Shown here one piece after another: positions 23,506 to 36,800 of a stretch of 64,000 nucleotides of DNA; within the stretch, counting starts at the first letter, position 1, and each line of letters begins with the position of its first letter. The stretch comes from Candolleomyces eurysporus (taxonomy: Eukaryota > Basidiomycota > Agaricomycetes > Agaricales > Psathyrellaceae). The translations under genes were made by a program, and so were the position numbers. The notes beneath the pieces were generated by a model that was not told the origin of the DNA, searched no databases, and was given only the letters and a program-made list of their open reading frames with translations. The stretch spans positions 62,001 to 126,000 of the forward strand of contig JANBPK010000807.1 of NCBI GenBank assembly GCA_027579435.1, read 5' to 3'.

Positions 23506-24920
23506 CTTCAAAAAAAAGGCCTCAATTAAGAACGAAAAACGGAGGGAGGAGGGAAGAAGAGAAACCACCCGACCCCTCTTGTGGAAGCGATAAATACGAG
23601 ATACAAGCGAGGCCTGAGAGCAAGGGGTTTATGCGGCACTGCCAACAAGGTGTTCGGTGCTTCGAGCGTAAACGTCCGAGTCCAAACGGGTGTATGGGGG
23701 ATTATAAAGAGGAATTCTGGAATCAAAAGAACGGAGAATTTCGCATGGGCGTCACGGTCGGGGAAGGGGGATGAAAGAAGGGTGTATGAAAGAATCTGTG
23801 GGAAACAATAATCACCATCGTGTTGTTCAAATTGTTGTCGCGGACGTTTCGGTGTCGCGGTTGCACTCCGTCGTGAAGGAGAACCAGATGGATAGTGATG
23901 TCACCGACCCTTAAGGTAGTACGAATTTGGACACTTAGGGGACGACCGTACCGCCGTTAATTGACGTTCAAGCGGTGATACATTGGTGAACGTAGAGTCG
24001 ACAGCACTGTAAATTGAAGTACTGTAAACGTTCCAGCAGCAGTGGTTGAGAGATTGTTTGATCTAGGTATGATGATCTATAGGTGTGATGAACACCTGAA
24101 CCAACTGTCAAAACAAACACGTTAGCAATGAGTTTCAGCAATGAACAGAAACAAAATGGAGTAAGCTCAGAGCCGCGCAGAAGCGGACTTCGCATAACGA
24201 TCTCATACCCCGGGCAAGCCAATGCCAGACACCCAGCCGAACTAGCCGCAAATCAGCCCCTCATCGAAAGTAACCAGATCCCGGCTCTGTAAGCACGCAA
24301 CCACACAAACAAGCGTTGTTCTTTAGCTTGAGTGCTGTGAGCATGCAAATTGCATCTATCGTCCATACATTAATAGAAAACCACATCTAGAGACCACCCA
24401 ACGCGAAGTGTGAGCTAAATTCGCATGGGCTTGGCGAAGAAGACGGAGAGTTGTACGACCCTGCCTTTACCGCTCGACCGTGGTTCTCGGGGCCGGAGCA
24501 GTCATGGTATAATAAGAGTCTGAGATATCAGGTAAATGTCTGTCCAGCCTTTACATGCGCCATGCAAGACCTTGACAAGGCGTATGGGGATTGGACAAGT
24601 TCGGAGCGGGTTTTGGTTCGAAGAGGGGAGATACAGTGCGGGAATTCGGGTTTGGGGTGGCGATTGGCTTGGATCCAGAGTCGACCCTTTTACTAGGACA
24701 TCTTTGCGAGAAAATTGAACCATAATGAATACTCACCTTTATTTTAGCACCATTCCAGCTCGAGTTTCTGTGTGGTCGAGAACAAGAGGTGATTCCGGTG
24801 AATTGACGCCAGAGGAATCATGTTCGTGGGAAAACGTGTGTCAGCGACTCCGCGACGTGGGCAGCGTCGAACACGTCGACCAACTGCTATTCCGCCAGAA
24901 AATCTACTCTTCTAGTCACC
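23506..24920. other. Intergenic, divergent promoters
   Basis: The 1.4 kb between the membrane gene (leftward) and ERD2 (rightward) must hold both promoters. No open frame here shows a recognisable domain, and no RNA gene was found by eye. Confidence 0.5.
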
Positions 24921-25954
24921 ATGAATCTGTTCAGGCTACTCGGTACGTCGCCAATCAGCCTCACCGCTCGTCCAGAAATCTCACTATTGACCCCTCCGTG
25001 CCTTGCTTGCATTGTATAGGTGACCTCTCGCATCTGGCGTCCATATTCATTCTAGTGCATAAGATCTACACGACGAGGTCATGTCGAGGTGGGCTTTCAT
25101 TTCTCGCGGTGGTCTGCCAGAGATATAGGCGGTTGCCCCAGGCACTCTGCAGACCCCAAAACATCAGGACAAACGCTAAACGCAAATCCCAGGTCTTTCG
25201 TTCAAAACCCAGGCACTCTACTTTGCCGTCTTCGTCTCCCGTTACCTCGACCTTTTCTTCCACTATGTCTCCGCCTACAACTCGATCATGAAAGTCTTTT
25301 TCATCGCAAGCTCAGGCTACATCCTCTACCTCATGAAATTCAAATACCGGTCAGTTGTTTGCCCGCCAATTCGTCTCAAGAAACATTGCAATTGACTTGA
25401 CATATGACGTGTTTCATTCATGACGCGCCTCCAGACCCACACACGACCCCTCGATTGATACCTTCAAAATCGAATACCTCCTTGCCCCAAGCCTCATTCT
25501 CGGCCTCATCTTCAACTATAACTTCTCCGTCACCGAAGTCCTATGGTCCTTCTCCATCTTCCTCGAGTGCGTCGCCATCCTCCCGCAACTCTTCATGTTG
25601 CAGCGGACCGGTGAGGCGGAGACGATTACCACGCATTATTTGGCTGCTCTTGGAGCGTATAGGGCGTTGTACATTCCCAATTGGATTTATAGGTGCGTCC
25701 TGCTTCCTCCTCCCCCTCCTTGCACCTCGAAACATCCCGCTTACCCTTTTCCTCTATAGATATTTCGCCCAAGGCACCGTTGACCCAATCGCTGTCGTCG
25801 CCGGCATCGTCCAAACCGGCTTGTACCTCGACTTTTTCTATGTCTACTTCACGAAGTACGTCACGCCTGGTTGCCTTTCTCTCTAACTAAATTCTAATTT
25901 TTTTCTCTTCTGAACAGAGTTATGCAAGGCGAGAAATTCGAGCTTCCGGCTTAA
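24921..25954 (+). CDS. erd2: ER lumen protein-retaining (KDEL/HDEL) receptor
   Basis: Six exons (24921-24942, 25020-25088, 25193-25349, 25435-25692, 25760-25855, 25918-25954) give exactly 212 residues, the usual length of ERD2. The first exon encodes only seven and a third codons. Family signatures are all present: [42 protein letters not shown], the central [20 protein letters not shown] and [22 protein letters not shown] at the C-terminus. ERD2 is a seven-helix Golgi receptor that binds escaped ER residents carrying a KDEL-like tail at low pH and returns them by COPI vesicles. All introns are short and GT-AG. Confidence 0.97.
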
Positions 25955-26393
25955 GCTCCCGTTACCTCATCCTCCCCCGATTACCTACTACCACACACCT
26001 GCACATACACGTATATGATGTCTTCATGTCGATGATTACTCGTAATGATGATTGTAATTCCCTCCGATCCGTGTTCAGCTAGTGGTAGGTACGAGTAGAT
26101 TAGCTAGTTATTCAACGAAATATCTATATTTATTCAAAGCAGCACCGCGGTCTCTCTTCGGACCAAGTCAGGTATTGGGATACATTTATAGCTTCAAGCT
26201 TACACTCAGACTCTACCCTCGACACAACATGTCTCTGTGGGACGCGACGTAACACGTATGTCTTCCTCGAACGGACTGAAAGCAAACAAAGACATACATT
26301 CGTTGGTCAAGGAAACTAGACGCGACGCGAGGTTTCCTTATTGAGCCCTTCACATTCAATCTTTCAATTGACACTTTTCCCCGAGCTGGACCC

Positions 26394-28194
26394 ATGGTCA
26401 ACAGCGCTACTCTCTCCCGGTTCCTCTCGTCCAATGACCCACCCACCTCCTTGGAAGCAGCGACTCTCCAAGCAGAAATCGACGAATTGCTAAATCGAAT
26501 TTCGCAGCTGGAGGACCAAGTTAGGGCGCGTCGCGGTGCCCTGTCTGCTATCAGACGCGTACCTGGCGAAATCTTGGGGGAGATATTCATACGCGCCCTC
26601 TCACTCATTGGCACTTCCACTATGGACTCGAACGGCCGACAGAGCCTCATCCATTTGAATTTAGTATGCAAGAAATGGANGGGGGGCCGCGCTTATGTGC
26701 CATCGTCTGTGGAGTAGTCTGCACGTTGAGGGACGCGAAATATCTTTCGTTGCGATAAAGTCTTGGATGGCGCGGTCGGGGAGTATACCCAAGCGACTGG
26801 AAGTGGTGCCGGTGAAAAGGGAAAAGGAGGTGGAGGAGGAGGAGCAGGAAGACGAGGATGCAGACGAGACCGAAGACAAGGACCAAGCCGAGGACCAAGA
26901 CGAGGACCAAGACGAGGGAGAAGAAGAGGGCCAGGACGACGACGACGAGGAAGAGGAGGATCACCGTGAAGAGGAAAAAGATGACCAGGACATGGAGTTG
27001 GAAGAGCAAAATGATAAGCAAGAGGGTCGGCAGAAGGAAGACAAGAATGTTCAACCTAACGAGGACGTGCTCGCTCAGCTCTTGACCGACGGCGTGCCTC
27101 TAAACCACTTTGGGGTCGTGTTTTCAGATCCAGAGGACTTAAAAATCCTTATGGACTCCCTTGGGGACCCGGACACCTCCGCCAAACCTCGGCCATGGGA
27201 CGGCATCCAATCACTCGGCCTCGCTTTCACAGACGACTGTCGATCGGACGAGCCAAACGTTCTGGAATCCTTGCTCCTCCACCTTCCAGATACCATCACA
27301 TCCTTCGAGCTACGATTAACCGACAGCTACGCCATCTCTGAAGACGAGTCGGATTTCCTGTTTCACGAACCCATTTTGCATCTCCCTGAACACTTCGCTG
27401 GAAGGTTGACGTCCTTTTCCATTTCATGCGACTGGGGTGCCCAGCACATGTTCACCCTCCTCGAGCACTGCGTCAACCTGGAAGTTGTAACCCTCGACTT
27501 CAAAGTAATGGAAGGCCTATGGACAATAGAGTACACAGATTATCTCCAGACGGGCCACCTCCCCAGGATCAAGCTCCCCAAACTCCACACCCTGTGCTTG
27601 CGCGGTGTACCTCCGGATGTTGTTGACATCCTTTGGTATCTAGAAGCTCCAGCTCTGGCCAATTTGGACTTCGAGTTTGTCGACGACGGGCTTTTTGAGG
27701 ACGATGGCTTTGATTATGCTCTACTCGCATTCCTAACAACTCAGTCAAAATGTGCCGCAACACTGAAGTCATTCCGTCTTGCCGGTCCTCTCAAGTTGAA
27801 CCCCAAGGGACTGTGTATAATTTTAGACGAGCTTCCAGCTTTAACCTATCTTGGTTTGGACAATGTTTCGTTCAATGATGGCGAAGATCTATTTCAAGCA
27901 CTCAAGGAACGATGCACGGGGTTTTCCCCCGGCCGCATCCGTCGTGATCCAGAACCATTTCTCCCTAGCCTCAGAGTTTTGGAGATCATTGGTCAATTTG
28001 AAGACGACAACTTCCACCACCTCTCCAGATTCGTTACTTCAAGAGAGCACACCCTTCGCTCTCAAGATGACGGACGCCTCAAAGAGTTGGTTGTGGCTTA
28101 TTCCAAACCGCCGTCTCCTCTGGATCTCGATTCTTGGGAAAGGAAAGTTTTGAACAAGAGTGCCACAGTCGTTAACATTCATCCTCTACGCTAG
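26394..28194 (+). CDS. F-box protein with acidic insert (paralogue 1)
   Basis: A single-exon gene of 599 residues if the N at 26680 is removed; the join then reads KKWRGAALMCHRLWSS, matching the paralogue at 29.6-31.3 kb (KNWREAALMCHQLWSS). An N-terminal coiled coil (AATLQAEIDELLNRISQLEDQVRARRGAL) precedes an F-box-like motif (IRRVPGEILGEIFIRAL). Residues about 140-220 form a very acidic Glu/Asp tract; the rest is an irregular leucine-rich domain (NLEVVTLDF, LPKLHTLCLRG, ALANLDFEFVD). F-box proteins recruit substrates to SCF ligases; the target is unknown. It faces its paralogue in convergent orientation. Confidence 0.85.
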
Positions 28195-28699
28195 CTGTTA
28201 TGTACATTTGATTTTTGTTCACCAATCNTTTTTTTGGCTACAATATGTATAATATTATATGGGATGTTCAAAAAGGTGGAACAGCGCGATGCGGCTCCAG
28301 GCCCGAGTTGATTCTAGTACTGGGTGTTATTGGCAAATGCTAAGATTTGCGTTTTGAGAACTGAGAACCTCTTCCATATGACATGAACAATGAATCACAC
28401 AGCGACCACCCGATCTGCGATGGCCGGTATGTGCCCCTTTGTCGCACCCGTTCTCTTGTTGATGAACTAATACGAGAAAAATATAATCGGCTCTCATCTT
28501 ATTCACGCGCTGAGCTCAATGCACCTCTTCTTTTCTTGGGTTTTCGGTGATGCCCACTATATTCGCCCGCCATCCAGTGCCTTTGCATGGCTAGCCGACT
28601 CGCATCCCGAGGGCCGGCTGGCCATCCTGACGTTCCGGGCCCCATCCACATGGATCCTTGTTCCCTTCCCTCTTGTACGACCTTCTGCCACCCCTACAA

Positions 28700-29080
28700 G
28701 TTCGTTATAAGGGAGCACTCTCGTCCCTCTTGGAGTGCCAATAGGAAGGGTGATTCACTCAATGGATATTTCAGGGAGTTGAAACTTGACTGTGGAACTT
28801 CCCAAGCCATTGTTGTCTGTTCTGCATCCCAATTTTTGGCAAAGACAACAATCGAAGAATATAGTTGCAGGCATTGACATTTATCCTCGACACTAATTGT
28901 TAGGTGCATTTGATAATTGTTTTCTCATCTTTCTCTTGGTCACAATATATCTATTACAAGGAACCCCCGAAACGCTGGATCTGCACGATGCGTTCCAGCC
29001 TCCAGGGTGTGAATTGATTCTACTCGTATCGACGACGGCTAAGATTTGCTCTTGATGAAACCGGGGACACTAACTTATTT
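28700..29080 (+). pseudogene. 3' remnant of a third F-box paralogue
   Basis: The sequence around 28750-28880 and the flank to 29080 resembles the end of the F-box gene at 26394-28194 and its 3' flank: GYFRELKLD corresponds to DGRLKELVVA, and the catttatcctcgacactaattgttaggtgcatttgata region matches the corresponding stop-codon region with small changes. No upstream coding part is seen, so only the last 50 codons or so and the 3' flank were duplicated or retained. Confidence 0.5.
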
Positions 29081-29580
29081 ATATACTTGGGGGTGCAAAG
29101 AATGGCATGACATAAATCACAATCAAACATTCTCAAATTGAGCCATTGGGTGATAGGAAAGGCACTGGTTTTCTCTACGACTATCGGTCACTAGGCGACC
29201 GAGTTGCCAACAGGAACACTAACAACTCAGATGCCTCGCCCTCATCCCCTGATACCAATTCAACCGTGCCTCTTCTTAGTCTCTTTGGCGAATTAACCTC
29301 CCCAGACTGAGTGTTAATAGCCCGTTTGTTTGCCTCAGAATTACCCTGACATTCTCAGGCTGGGCAGTCGTGGTTGAACATCTTTCTAGGCCGCACAAAG
29401 GAAGAAGACCGATCCGGTTGATGGTACTTTGTTGAATGACTTTTATTAAAATGTGGCCATTCGTGTAAGAGATAGAATCATCATATACATATTGCAAGAG
29501 AGCAAAACAAGAATATCGTTTTACTAGGCGATACAGAGAGAGATATGGGTTCTTTATGATTGCGGCATCCGTAACCAACA

Positions 29581-31305
29581 TCAATGCCACATGTTTAGAC
29601 TTGCACTCCAAGGGAAAACATTAAGGAACATGCAACGCCTCTTCAAATCTCTTCGCTCCCGAGAATCGAGATCCAGAGGAGACGAGTCCTTGTCATAAGC
29701 CACGGTCAACGCTTTGAGGCGCCCATCTGAGCCAAACCATTTGCGAAATAACTGTTCTCTTGAGGAGATGAATCCGACGAGGTGATGGAAATTTTTCTCT
29801 CCAACAAAACCGATCAACTCTAAAACTTCGAGGTTCGGAAGAAAGGGTGGACGGCGAAGGGCTGCGCTACCGTTATGGGAAAAGTCGAAAGGCTTGCATC
29901 GTTCGTCGAGACTTTGAAGCAGATCGTCTTCATCAAACGAGATCCCGTCGAGAACAAGGCGAGTCAAAGCTGGAAGCTCGTCCAAGGTCTCACAAAATTC
30001 ATAGGCGTCCAATTTGACACCAGTGAGGCGGAGTGAGTTCAGTGGAGCACAATTTGACTCGGTTGTGAGGAATGTGAGGAGATCGTCACCAAGGCCTATC
30101 CCGCCCTCGTCAGCAAATTCAAAGTCTAAGTTGACCAAAACTGGGGCTTGCAGGGTCCCAAGGGCGCTAATGATTTCGGGAGGCGATTGGCGCAAGCGCA
30201 GGGTGTGGAGGTTTGGGAGCTTCACCTGGGGGAGGTGGCTCACTGCTTCGATATATTGTTCCGCCGTCCATTGATCGTCCATGGATATGAAATCGAGAGT
30301 CAGCACCTCCAGGTTAGCGCAGTGCTCGAGGAGCCCGAACATGTGCTGAACACCCCAGTCGCACGAAATGGAAAAGGCCGTCAGCTTCTCGGCGAAAATT
30401 TGAGGAAACTGCAACATGGGCTGCAGGAACATGGGTTCGTCAATGGGGAGAGTGTAGCTGTCGGGGAGGTGCAACTCGAAAGAAGTGATGGTTTTCGGAA
30501 GACGGAGAAGCAAGGATTTTAACACGTTTGGCTCGCCCACTTGACAGTCGTTCTCGAATGAGAGACTGAGTGACTTGATACAGTCCCACGGACGAGGTTT
30601 GGAGGAGGCGTCCGAATCACCAAGGCGATTCAAAAGACATTCCAGGCCCTCTGTGTCTGAAAACTCGATTCCTAGGTCGTCCAAGGGCGCGCCATGCGTC
30701 AGGAGCTGCGCAAGTACGTCCTCCTGAACTCCCATATCCGCATCCTCTCTGCCAGCTTGCTCTCCTTCTTCTTCTTCTTCGTCTTCTTCTTCGTCTCCCT
30801 CGTTTTCTTCTTCGTCTCCCTCGTCCTCTTCTTCCTCGTCTTCTTCGTCTTCCCATTCCTCCTGCTCGCTCTCCTCCCTCCCTGCCTTTTTTGCTGGCAT
30901 AACAACTTCTAGTCTTTTGGGTACAACTCCTGATCGGGCCATCCAGGATCGTATAGGAAGGAAAGATATTTCGTCCTCGACAACGTGAACACTACTCCAT
31001 AGTTGATGGCACATAAGCGCCGCCTCTCGCCAATTCTTGCATACTAAATTGATATGGATAAGAGACTGTCGATGTCGCGAGGCCAGGGGACCAAAGGGGA
31101 GCGCGTGTACGAATATTTCTCCTAGCACTTCGCCAGGGAGGCGCCGGACAACGGAGAGAGCACCGCGACGATGTCGGACTTGTTCCTCCAGTCGTGCGAT
31201 TCTATCCAGCAATTCGTCGATTTCTGCTTGAAGAGTGGCTGCCTCAAAATGGTTGGGTACTTCGTTGGTAGAGAGAAGTCGAGTGAGGGTGGTACTGCCG
31301 GCCAT
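29581..31305 (-). CDS. F-box protein with acidic insert (paralogue 2)
   Basis: One open frame of 574 residues. It has the same architecture as the gene at 26.4 kb: short coiled coil (AATLQAEIDELLDRIARLEEQVRHRRGAL), F-box-like VRRLPGEVLGEIFVHALPF, QSLIHINLVCKNWREAAL, an acidic tract at about residues 150-205 composed of repeated EEDEE units, then leucine-rich segments (NLEVLTLDFISMDD, LPNLHTLRLRQSP, LPALTRLVLDGISFDEDD, LPNLEVLELIGFVG). The frame is clean and N-free, so it serves as the reference for the paralogue. The genes are an inverted, convergent pair. Confidence 0.88.
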   Translation of the reverse strand: MAGSTTLTRLLSTNEVPNHFEAATLQAEIDELLDRIARLEEQVRHRRGALSVVRRLPGEVLGEIFVHALPFGPLASRHRQSLIHINLVCKNWREAALMCHQLWSSVHVVEDEISFLPIRSWMARSGVVPKRLEVVMPAKKAGREESEQEEWEDEEDEEEEDEGDEEENEGDEEEDEEEEEGEQAGREDADMGVQEDVLAQLLTHGAPLDDLGIEFSDTEGLECLLNRLGDSDASSKPRPWDCIKSLSLSFENDCQVGEPNVLKSLLLRLPKTITSFELHLPDSYTLPIDEPMFLQPMLQFPQIFAEKLTAFSISCDWGVQHMFGLLEHCANLEVLTLDFISMDDQWTAEQYIEAVSHLPQVKLPNLHTLRLRQSPPEIISALGTLQAPVLVNLDFEFADEGGIGLGDDLLTFLTTESNCAPLNSLRLTGVKLDAYEFCETLDELPALTRLVLDGISFDEDDLLQSLDERCKPFDFSHNGSAALRRPPFLPNLEVLELIGFVGEKNFHHLVGFISSREQLFRKWFGSDGRLKALTVAYDKDSSPLDLDSRERRDLKRRCMFLNVFPWSASLNMWH

Positions 31306-32014
31306 GATCCTGCTTGGGGGAGTTCAGTCGAAAGCAGGTCGAAANTTTTTTTGAGTTTAGGGGCAGCTTTTTTACATAAATAAACTCGACTCAGCTGGCG
31401 CCACAAAGAGAAGATGTCAATACTCCCTTTGTCCTACGACAATCGCCTTTTTGCTTGCGATGTCCCATTCTTTGATGCTACATATCTTGTAGATGGACAT
31501 GAGCTCTCCGAGAACGAGGAGTGAGGTGATTGATTTCGAGAACATGGAGCAAGACTAGCCNAAAAAAACGATCATCGTCAACGAGAAACGTGTCGCTCCG
31601 CTTTTGGCATTCCTTTTCCTGCAAGGAGGATCAAAAAGCCCAGTACCATCGAACAATCTCAGCTCAAAGGCCGAGTGGAACATGCTCAATCGACTGTCTG
31701 TGTGCTCGCGCCGCGGCGGCCGGCGCCACTCCAACGAACAATTGAAATGTCAAAGGAACAGGGCACACAGCGAATAAATCGAAGCGGGTTCCCTGGATAT
31801 AGATCATATGAGGGATGTTTCCAGGCTTAAAAGGTCGATTTGCGCGATGAATCCGTAGTCCGAGTCCGTAGCACATATAAATCATAATAGATTACATCCT
31901 CAAAGCCGAGTGCAGGAGAAAGACATGGAAGCGGGAAGAGAAAAGTAAGCGCTGCTAGATCTATAGTGTAAGTATTTGTATCCACCGATCCACTGCCACA
32001 CCACCAGCAACAAC
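31306..32014. other. Intergenic, no supported gene
   Basis: Upstream of F-box paralogue 2 and downstream of the J-domain gene. It includes two N characters beside T- and A-runs (31345, 31561). No coding or RNA feature seen. Confidence 0.5.
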
Positions 32015-33814
32015 CTAACAACTCAAACTCCTAGCCCTCATCTTCTCGTACTGATCCAACTGGTCTTCCGAACTCTCCCCCTGCGCAGTCCCTTTAGCGA
32101 AATACCCCCCTCCAGCCACCGGAGGGAACGGTGTCATAGAAGTAAACCCCGCCCTCTTCTTTCCCTTCAGCGAGGGAGAACCAGGCGGAGGCGAAGGTGA
32201 CGGACGAGGAGAAGGCAGTTCTCCAGGTGTCCGAGGTACAGACTTGAGGAGTGACCTCGGGATCGCAGAAGGAACGCTTGGTGTGGATGGTAGGTTGTCG
32301 TAAGTTTCAAGTTTAGATAGTGTAGGAGTGGAGGCGATAATAGAGTACCCGCTCTCGCTCAGAGAAATGATCTCTTCGTCCTCCTCGACTTTGACTTTCA
32401 CGATGGATGCAGATGCAGACGACGATGGCGTCGGCGTTGTTTGCGGCNGGGGGTACTCGAGACGGAGTAGATGGAGTGGGCGTAGTCTCCCTCGACTGGC
32501 TCGGTGACCTCTGCTCTGCTTCCCTTTCTTGCTCTGTCTCCACTTGGGCTCTCTGCTTTTGCTTGTCTTCCATGATCCTCTTATACGCTCTCCCAACAGC
32601 CATCTCCCAGGCCGTCTTCAAAGGTCCAGCACCCTGTTTCACGTTCGTCTCTATGATTAACGATTCCATCTCGGGTGCGAGTTCGTTCAGGAGTTGAGTG
32701 GCTGTTTGAGGTGAGACGGGTTCCATACGTGCGAAGCTCGGGTGTTGAGGGGTAGAAGAGAAGCCTGAGTCCGAGGGGGCTGACGATGATGACGGTACGG
32801 GGTTGGCTATAGATTGGAGTTCTGTGTGCACCATTTTCGAAGCTAAGAAGATGATGCTTAGTTGGTATATAAGGACAAGTAAAGTAAATTAACGTACCCT
32901 CTCGATCAGCCATATTGACTAGTGCGGTCGTCCGGTCGAGCAACGCCAGCTCGAGCCCTGGATCGGCAAATTCGTCCACTGGGATCAAGTATGGGGTCAC
33001 CCTGAGTAGGGCAACGTTGAGGAACATGAAGAGTTGGTGCAGGAAGAGAATGTGTTGGTAAACCACGCGTTGAGGGAAGATTTTATGCAGGATCGTGATA
33101 TGCCTGTTCGATAGAGACGGAGAGGGTGTCGTGATAAGGGCTACTTCCGCTACGAGGAGCATGAAGAAGAGTATCCAGCGCCACTGCAATCATCTCATTA
33201 GTCCATATATCGATTCAGATGAATCGAAAAAGAATACGCACGAAAGTGAAGGGCGACGACGACCCCAGCGCAGTCCAGAACAACAACACCAAAGCCGACA
33301 CAATATGGTACCCAGACGACGTCAACATCCCATGCCACAAAAATTCGGCTTTGGTCACACACTGCCCTTTCCACTTCAACGCCTCGGGCCCAAACCTATC
33401 ATACCCGAACCTCACAGCGGGCTCTTTCAGCCCTTCAAATACATTCCTGACAAAAATAAAGAGAGCTTCGCCCTGTTTGCCTACTTCAGGCCGATCTGGA
33501 TGGTTCCGTTTGGCGAATTGCCGAAACGCAGCTTTCAACCCAGCGTCATCAACGGTAGATGCTACGCCGAGCACTTCGTAGAAATTCGGAGGCGGGTTCT
33601 TGAGCTTTTCGAATAGGCTATAGAGGAGATAACCTAGGACCACGAACGCGAACGTTACACGGTAGTGCCGTCTGTATTGCGCTGTGTGTGGTGGGGAGGG
33701 GGTGATTCGGAGCGTCCGGTGGATCGCAGGGGTTTGGTATATAAAATTGAGAACATGTTTTGTAGCAAAGTCTGGGATGAACGCCCAGCCTCCCAGGGAG
33801 AGCAATGAGTTCAT
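32015..33814 (-). CDS. Membrane-anchored J-domain (DnaJ/HSP40) protein
   Basis: Exons 33814-33242, 33183-32898 and 32842-32015 give 561 residues once the N at 32448 is removed. A hydrophobic segment (about 52-67, RVTFAFVVLGYLLYSLF) precedes a J domain at about 77-142 (NFYEVLGVAS, HPD at 105-107, FGYDRFGPEAL). Three further hydrophobic stretches follow (HIVSALVLLFWTAL, WILFFMLLVAEVALI, ILFLHQLFMFLNVALL), then a 270-residue low-complexity Ser/Pro tail. The HPD loop is the contact for Hsp70 ATPase stimulation. The order TM, J domain, several TMs recalls ER or mitochondrial membrane J proteins, but I cannot assign an orthologue. The tail ends in YEKMRARSLSC. Confidence 0.85.
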
Positions 33815-36800
33815 GCTTTGGTGTTGGGTTGGGATTTAAGGGATGCTCCAGTGGCTATATTATTGGCACGTTGTGATGATTGGAGTGTGGCTGACGAGCG
33901 GTGTAAGTGGTTTCTTTGACTATTGGAAAGGATCATGGGCTTACCTAGGAGTTATAGCATGGTAGTTGCACTTGAATCCTCAACTAACATCCGGTGAAGA
34001 GGGAGTACTGAGCAAATGTGGCCGCCATCGAACTGACCTGTGACCATGACGCTTGTTGATGCCACCCGTCTGGGCCGCTGTGCTCCATTTGTCCTTGTAT
34101 TCCCGGGCTACCTCGAAGCTCACCAAGCCAAACGGCGACCACTAACTATTTGAAAACCCAGGAAGCTTAAATCCCTTTACTTTCGTCTACAATCGTCCTG
34201 ATGGTCTCGAGCTCTATGTTGCGTGAAATGGGGAGCGTCTGAAGGGGGCTTGACATGGGGGTTACGAATGATATGGCAGTGAGTCCTAGGCTCTGTGCTT
34301 GACATTAAAGTGTCTTTAACTCTATCACAGTGTCTAAAATTCAAGACTTGCTCGTCTATATTCCTCAGTCATTTTGAGGCTTCGAATAGCTCGTTGATTG
34401 GTGGTATGCCCCAGCTGGATGTATATAGCAATGCACCGGCGGCTGCTACGTACTCGACGACTCCCAAACAACTGGATCGAAAGCAGAAAGAAAAGATATA
34501 GACAGTTGTGGGCGTGGATGGGATACGGCGAGGTTTTAGGATCATGGTGCGTAAACGACTGCACTCATTCAATCGGAAATCAACATGTGGTCTTTAGAGT
34601 CGCGTTTGTTATCACGACTCTACACTGGGTGCATAAAATCTACCCACATCCACCTCAAATGATCTATCCAAGTCGATGGCCACAATCAGGCCTTGCTACC
34701 GACATATCGTTTGATGACCCTCATATACTGCAGCTTCAATGACCTTACGCTCTGCAGAGATTGTTTTGGTTCCATTGGTTCCCGATTTGCTGCCAGGACA
34801 ACCCCGAATACTGAACACCGATGTCGTCTCACTGTTTCTCCCGCACTAGAATTAGTGCTCGAGCTACACCACCAAAGCCTTCCAATGTGGGTGTTGACAA
34901 TCTAACCACCGCATGGTTGTAACTCACATTCCTCAGACCTTTTTTGAAGATCTTTCATCAATGTTCGCGGATTCAGAATGTTCGCTGCTCGGATGGGACA
35001 CGCAGATCCTTTGCTCGTCCTTACCCGGATTTCTTCTTTGTGGTGCTCTACTGAATTACGCTCCCCTTAGAGACAATATGCGAAAGGATACGAAGACAGG
35101 AGCCACCCTGTGCTTGAGTATGTGGAGCGGAAACATGAAAGTCCGTTAGAAAGGGTACGAAAATACCTTCTCTAGAGTTGTGACATATATCGGGTTTTTT
35201 ACCGCCTTTCCCTCTCCACAAATGCGCGAGTACCGTTAATATCCTGCGACCAAATGTCACTGACCTGTGACAGATTTATCCTCCAGTTCCTCCTTATAGG
35301 CAACGGCGAAGGCCCCCATCCCTTGGTTCTGTGATGAAATCGCAGATTCAGAATCTGGGGTGGTCATTATCGCTGATCAAGACCTACCACCGTTGGGCAG
35401 CTCTCCCCCAGCGTTGTGAGGAGGGTCCCACCAGACTTGCCTCGGCTCCTCTCCAGCACGGCCCAGAAAGGTTGCCACTCCTGGTATCTTTGTTTTAGAG
35501 TAGATCTGACATGACCCACGCCTACTCTTCTCATCATCGACGATTGAAACTGCTGATGCCTCTTGGACTTCTGTGTTACGTCGGTGACGTTGAATCGACG
35601 GTCACTATTTTTGGTCACCCCCTCGTAGCCAAGCTACAGACCATAGACCATAATTTGAATAGAGCTCTTCAGCTGGCAGATCTCGTCATGTGTTACTCGT
35701 TTATTTTGCTAGGATGGCCTTCTTTAGTCCGCTCTCAATGTAAACAGGCATTCTGGTGTGTTGCATTTCCTTGATGCTTTCTTGGGGTCAGATTGTAGGC
35801 AGGACCTTTGGCTGATATAGATCGATTGGAAGGTGATTGGGGAACTTCAGAACTCCTCTCCTTCACCTGAATTATGACACAAATGACACAATTGAGGGCC
35901 CCGAGCCGCATTGTTCTAGCCGCCAGTCAAATCCCAAAAACCGCGTTTTCCCGGGAACAACGACATTCTGAACACGGTCCTTTTAGCCCCAAATTGAATT
36001 TCATTTACATTTCACTCATTTTTCATCCTTCTCTTCTGATGAGAGATCCTTACTCTTGTTGCTGGTGTGCGGCTATAGTGTCGTCACTCCATCCACTTGG
36101 ACATGGGAACCGTTATGAAAAGGGTGTCAACGTACGTGAAGATCTCAATGCAGGGACGATACGTTGGTCGGACGATGAAGTCACTCCGCCCATTGTGAGA
36201 CCTCGAGGCTGAAATCGGGGATTCTCAACGACGCCTCTTCTGCTTCCGTGGTACGCTAGAAAGCTCTCTGTCAGAGGAAGGGCTAGTACCCAACCTTTGG
36301 TCGAAAAAAAAACAGCGGGAGCGGCCCGGGCAACTCGGCAAGTCGTCTGTAAGCATCATCCCTCTCAGCGGGGTACATACTGACCTTATTCTCGGAGTAT
36401 GTTGATTCCCACTAATGACGACCTTGCCGAGGATCGTGAGGGGCTGGGGTTAAGAAGGCGCAATCTACTTTCCTTATTGGTGAGCGGTGATCACTTCAGC
36501 ATCAGACTTCGTTTCCTGTCCCATGCCCGTTCGTCTTCGCGTTACAACAAAGGACAGCGCGGTACCGCTACATTCTGCTATGTCACTCACTTTGTCAAAA
36601 CTTGGAGCATCTTCGTACTTGCTAGCGGAGAGGTGGATAGAAGATCGTTGCACTTACACGCCCGATCTAGAAGTCAGTGCTAGACTCAAAATCGGAATCC
36701 GACTCCCGATTCTGAACGTTCGTCATAGGCCTTTGGTCTGGGAAGGGTATCGTTGGAAGTAGCTTTGAAGACTCTTCTGAGGTGCTCCACTCTTTATGAA

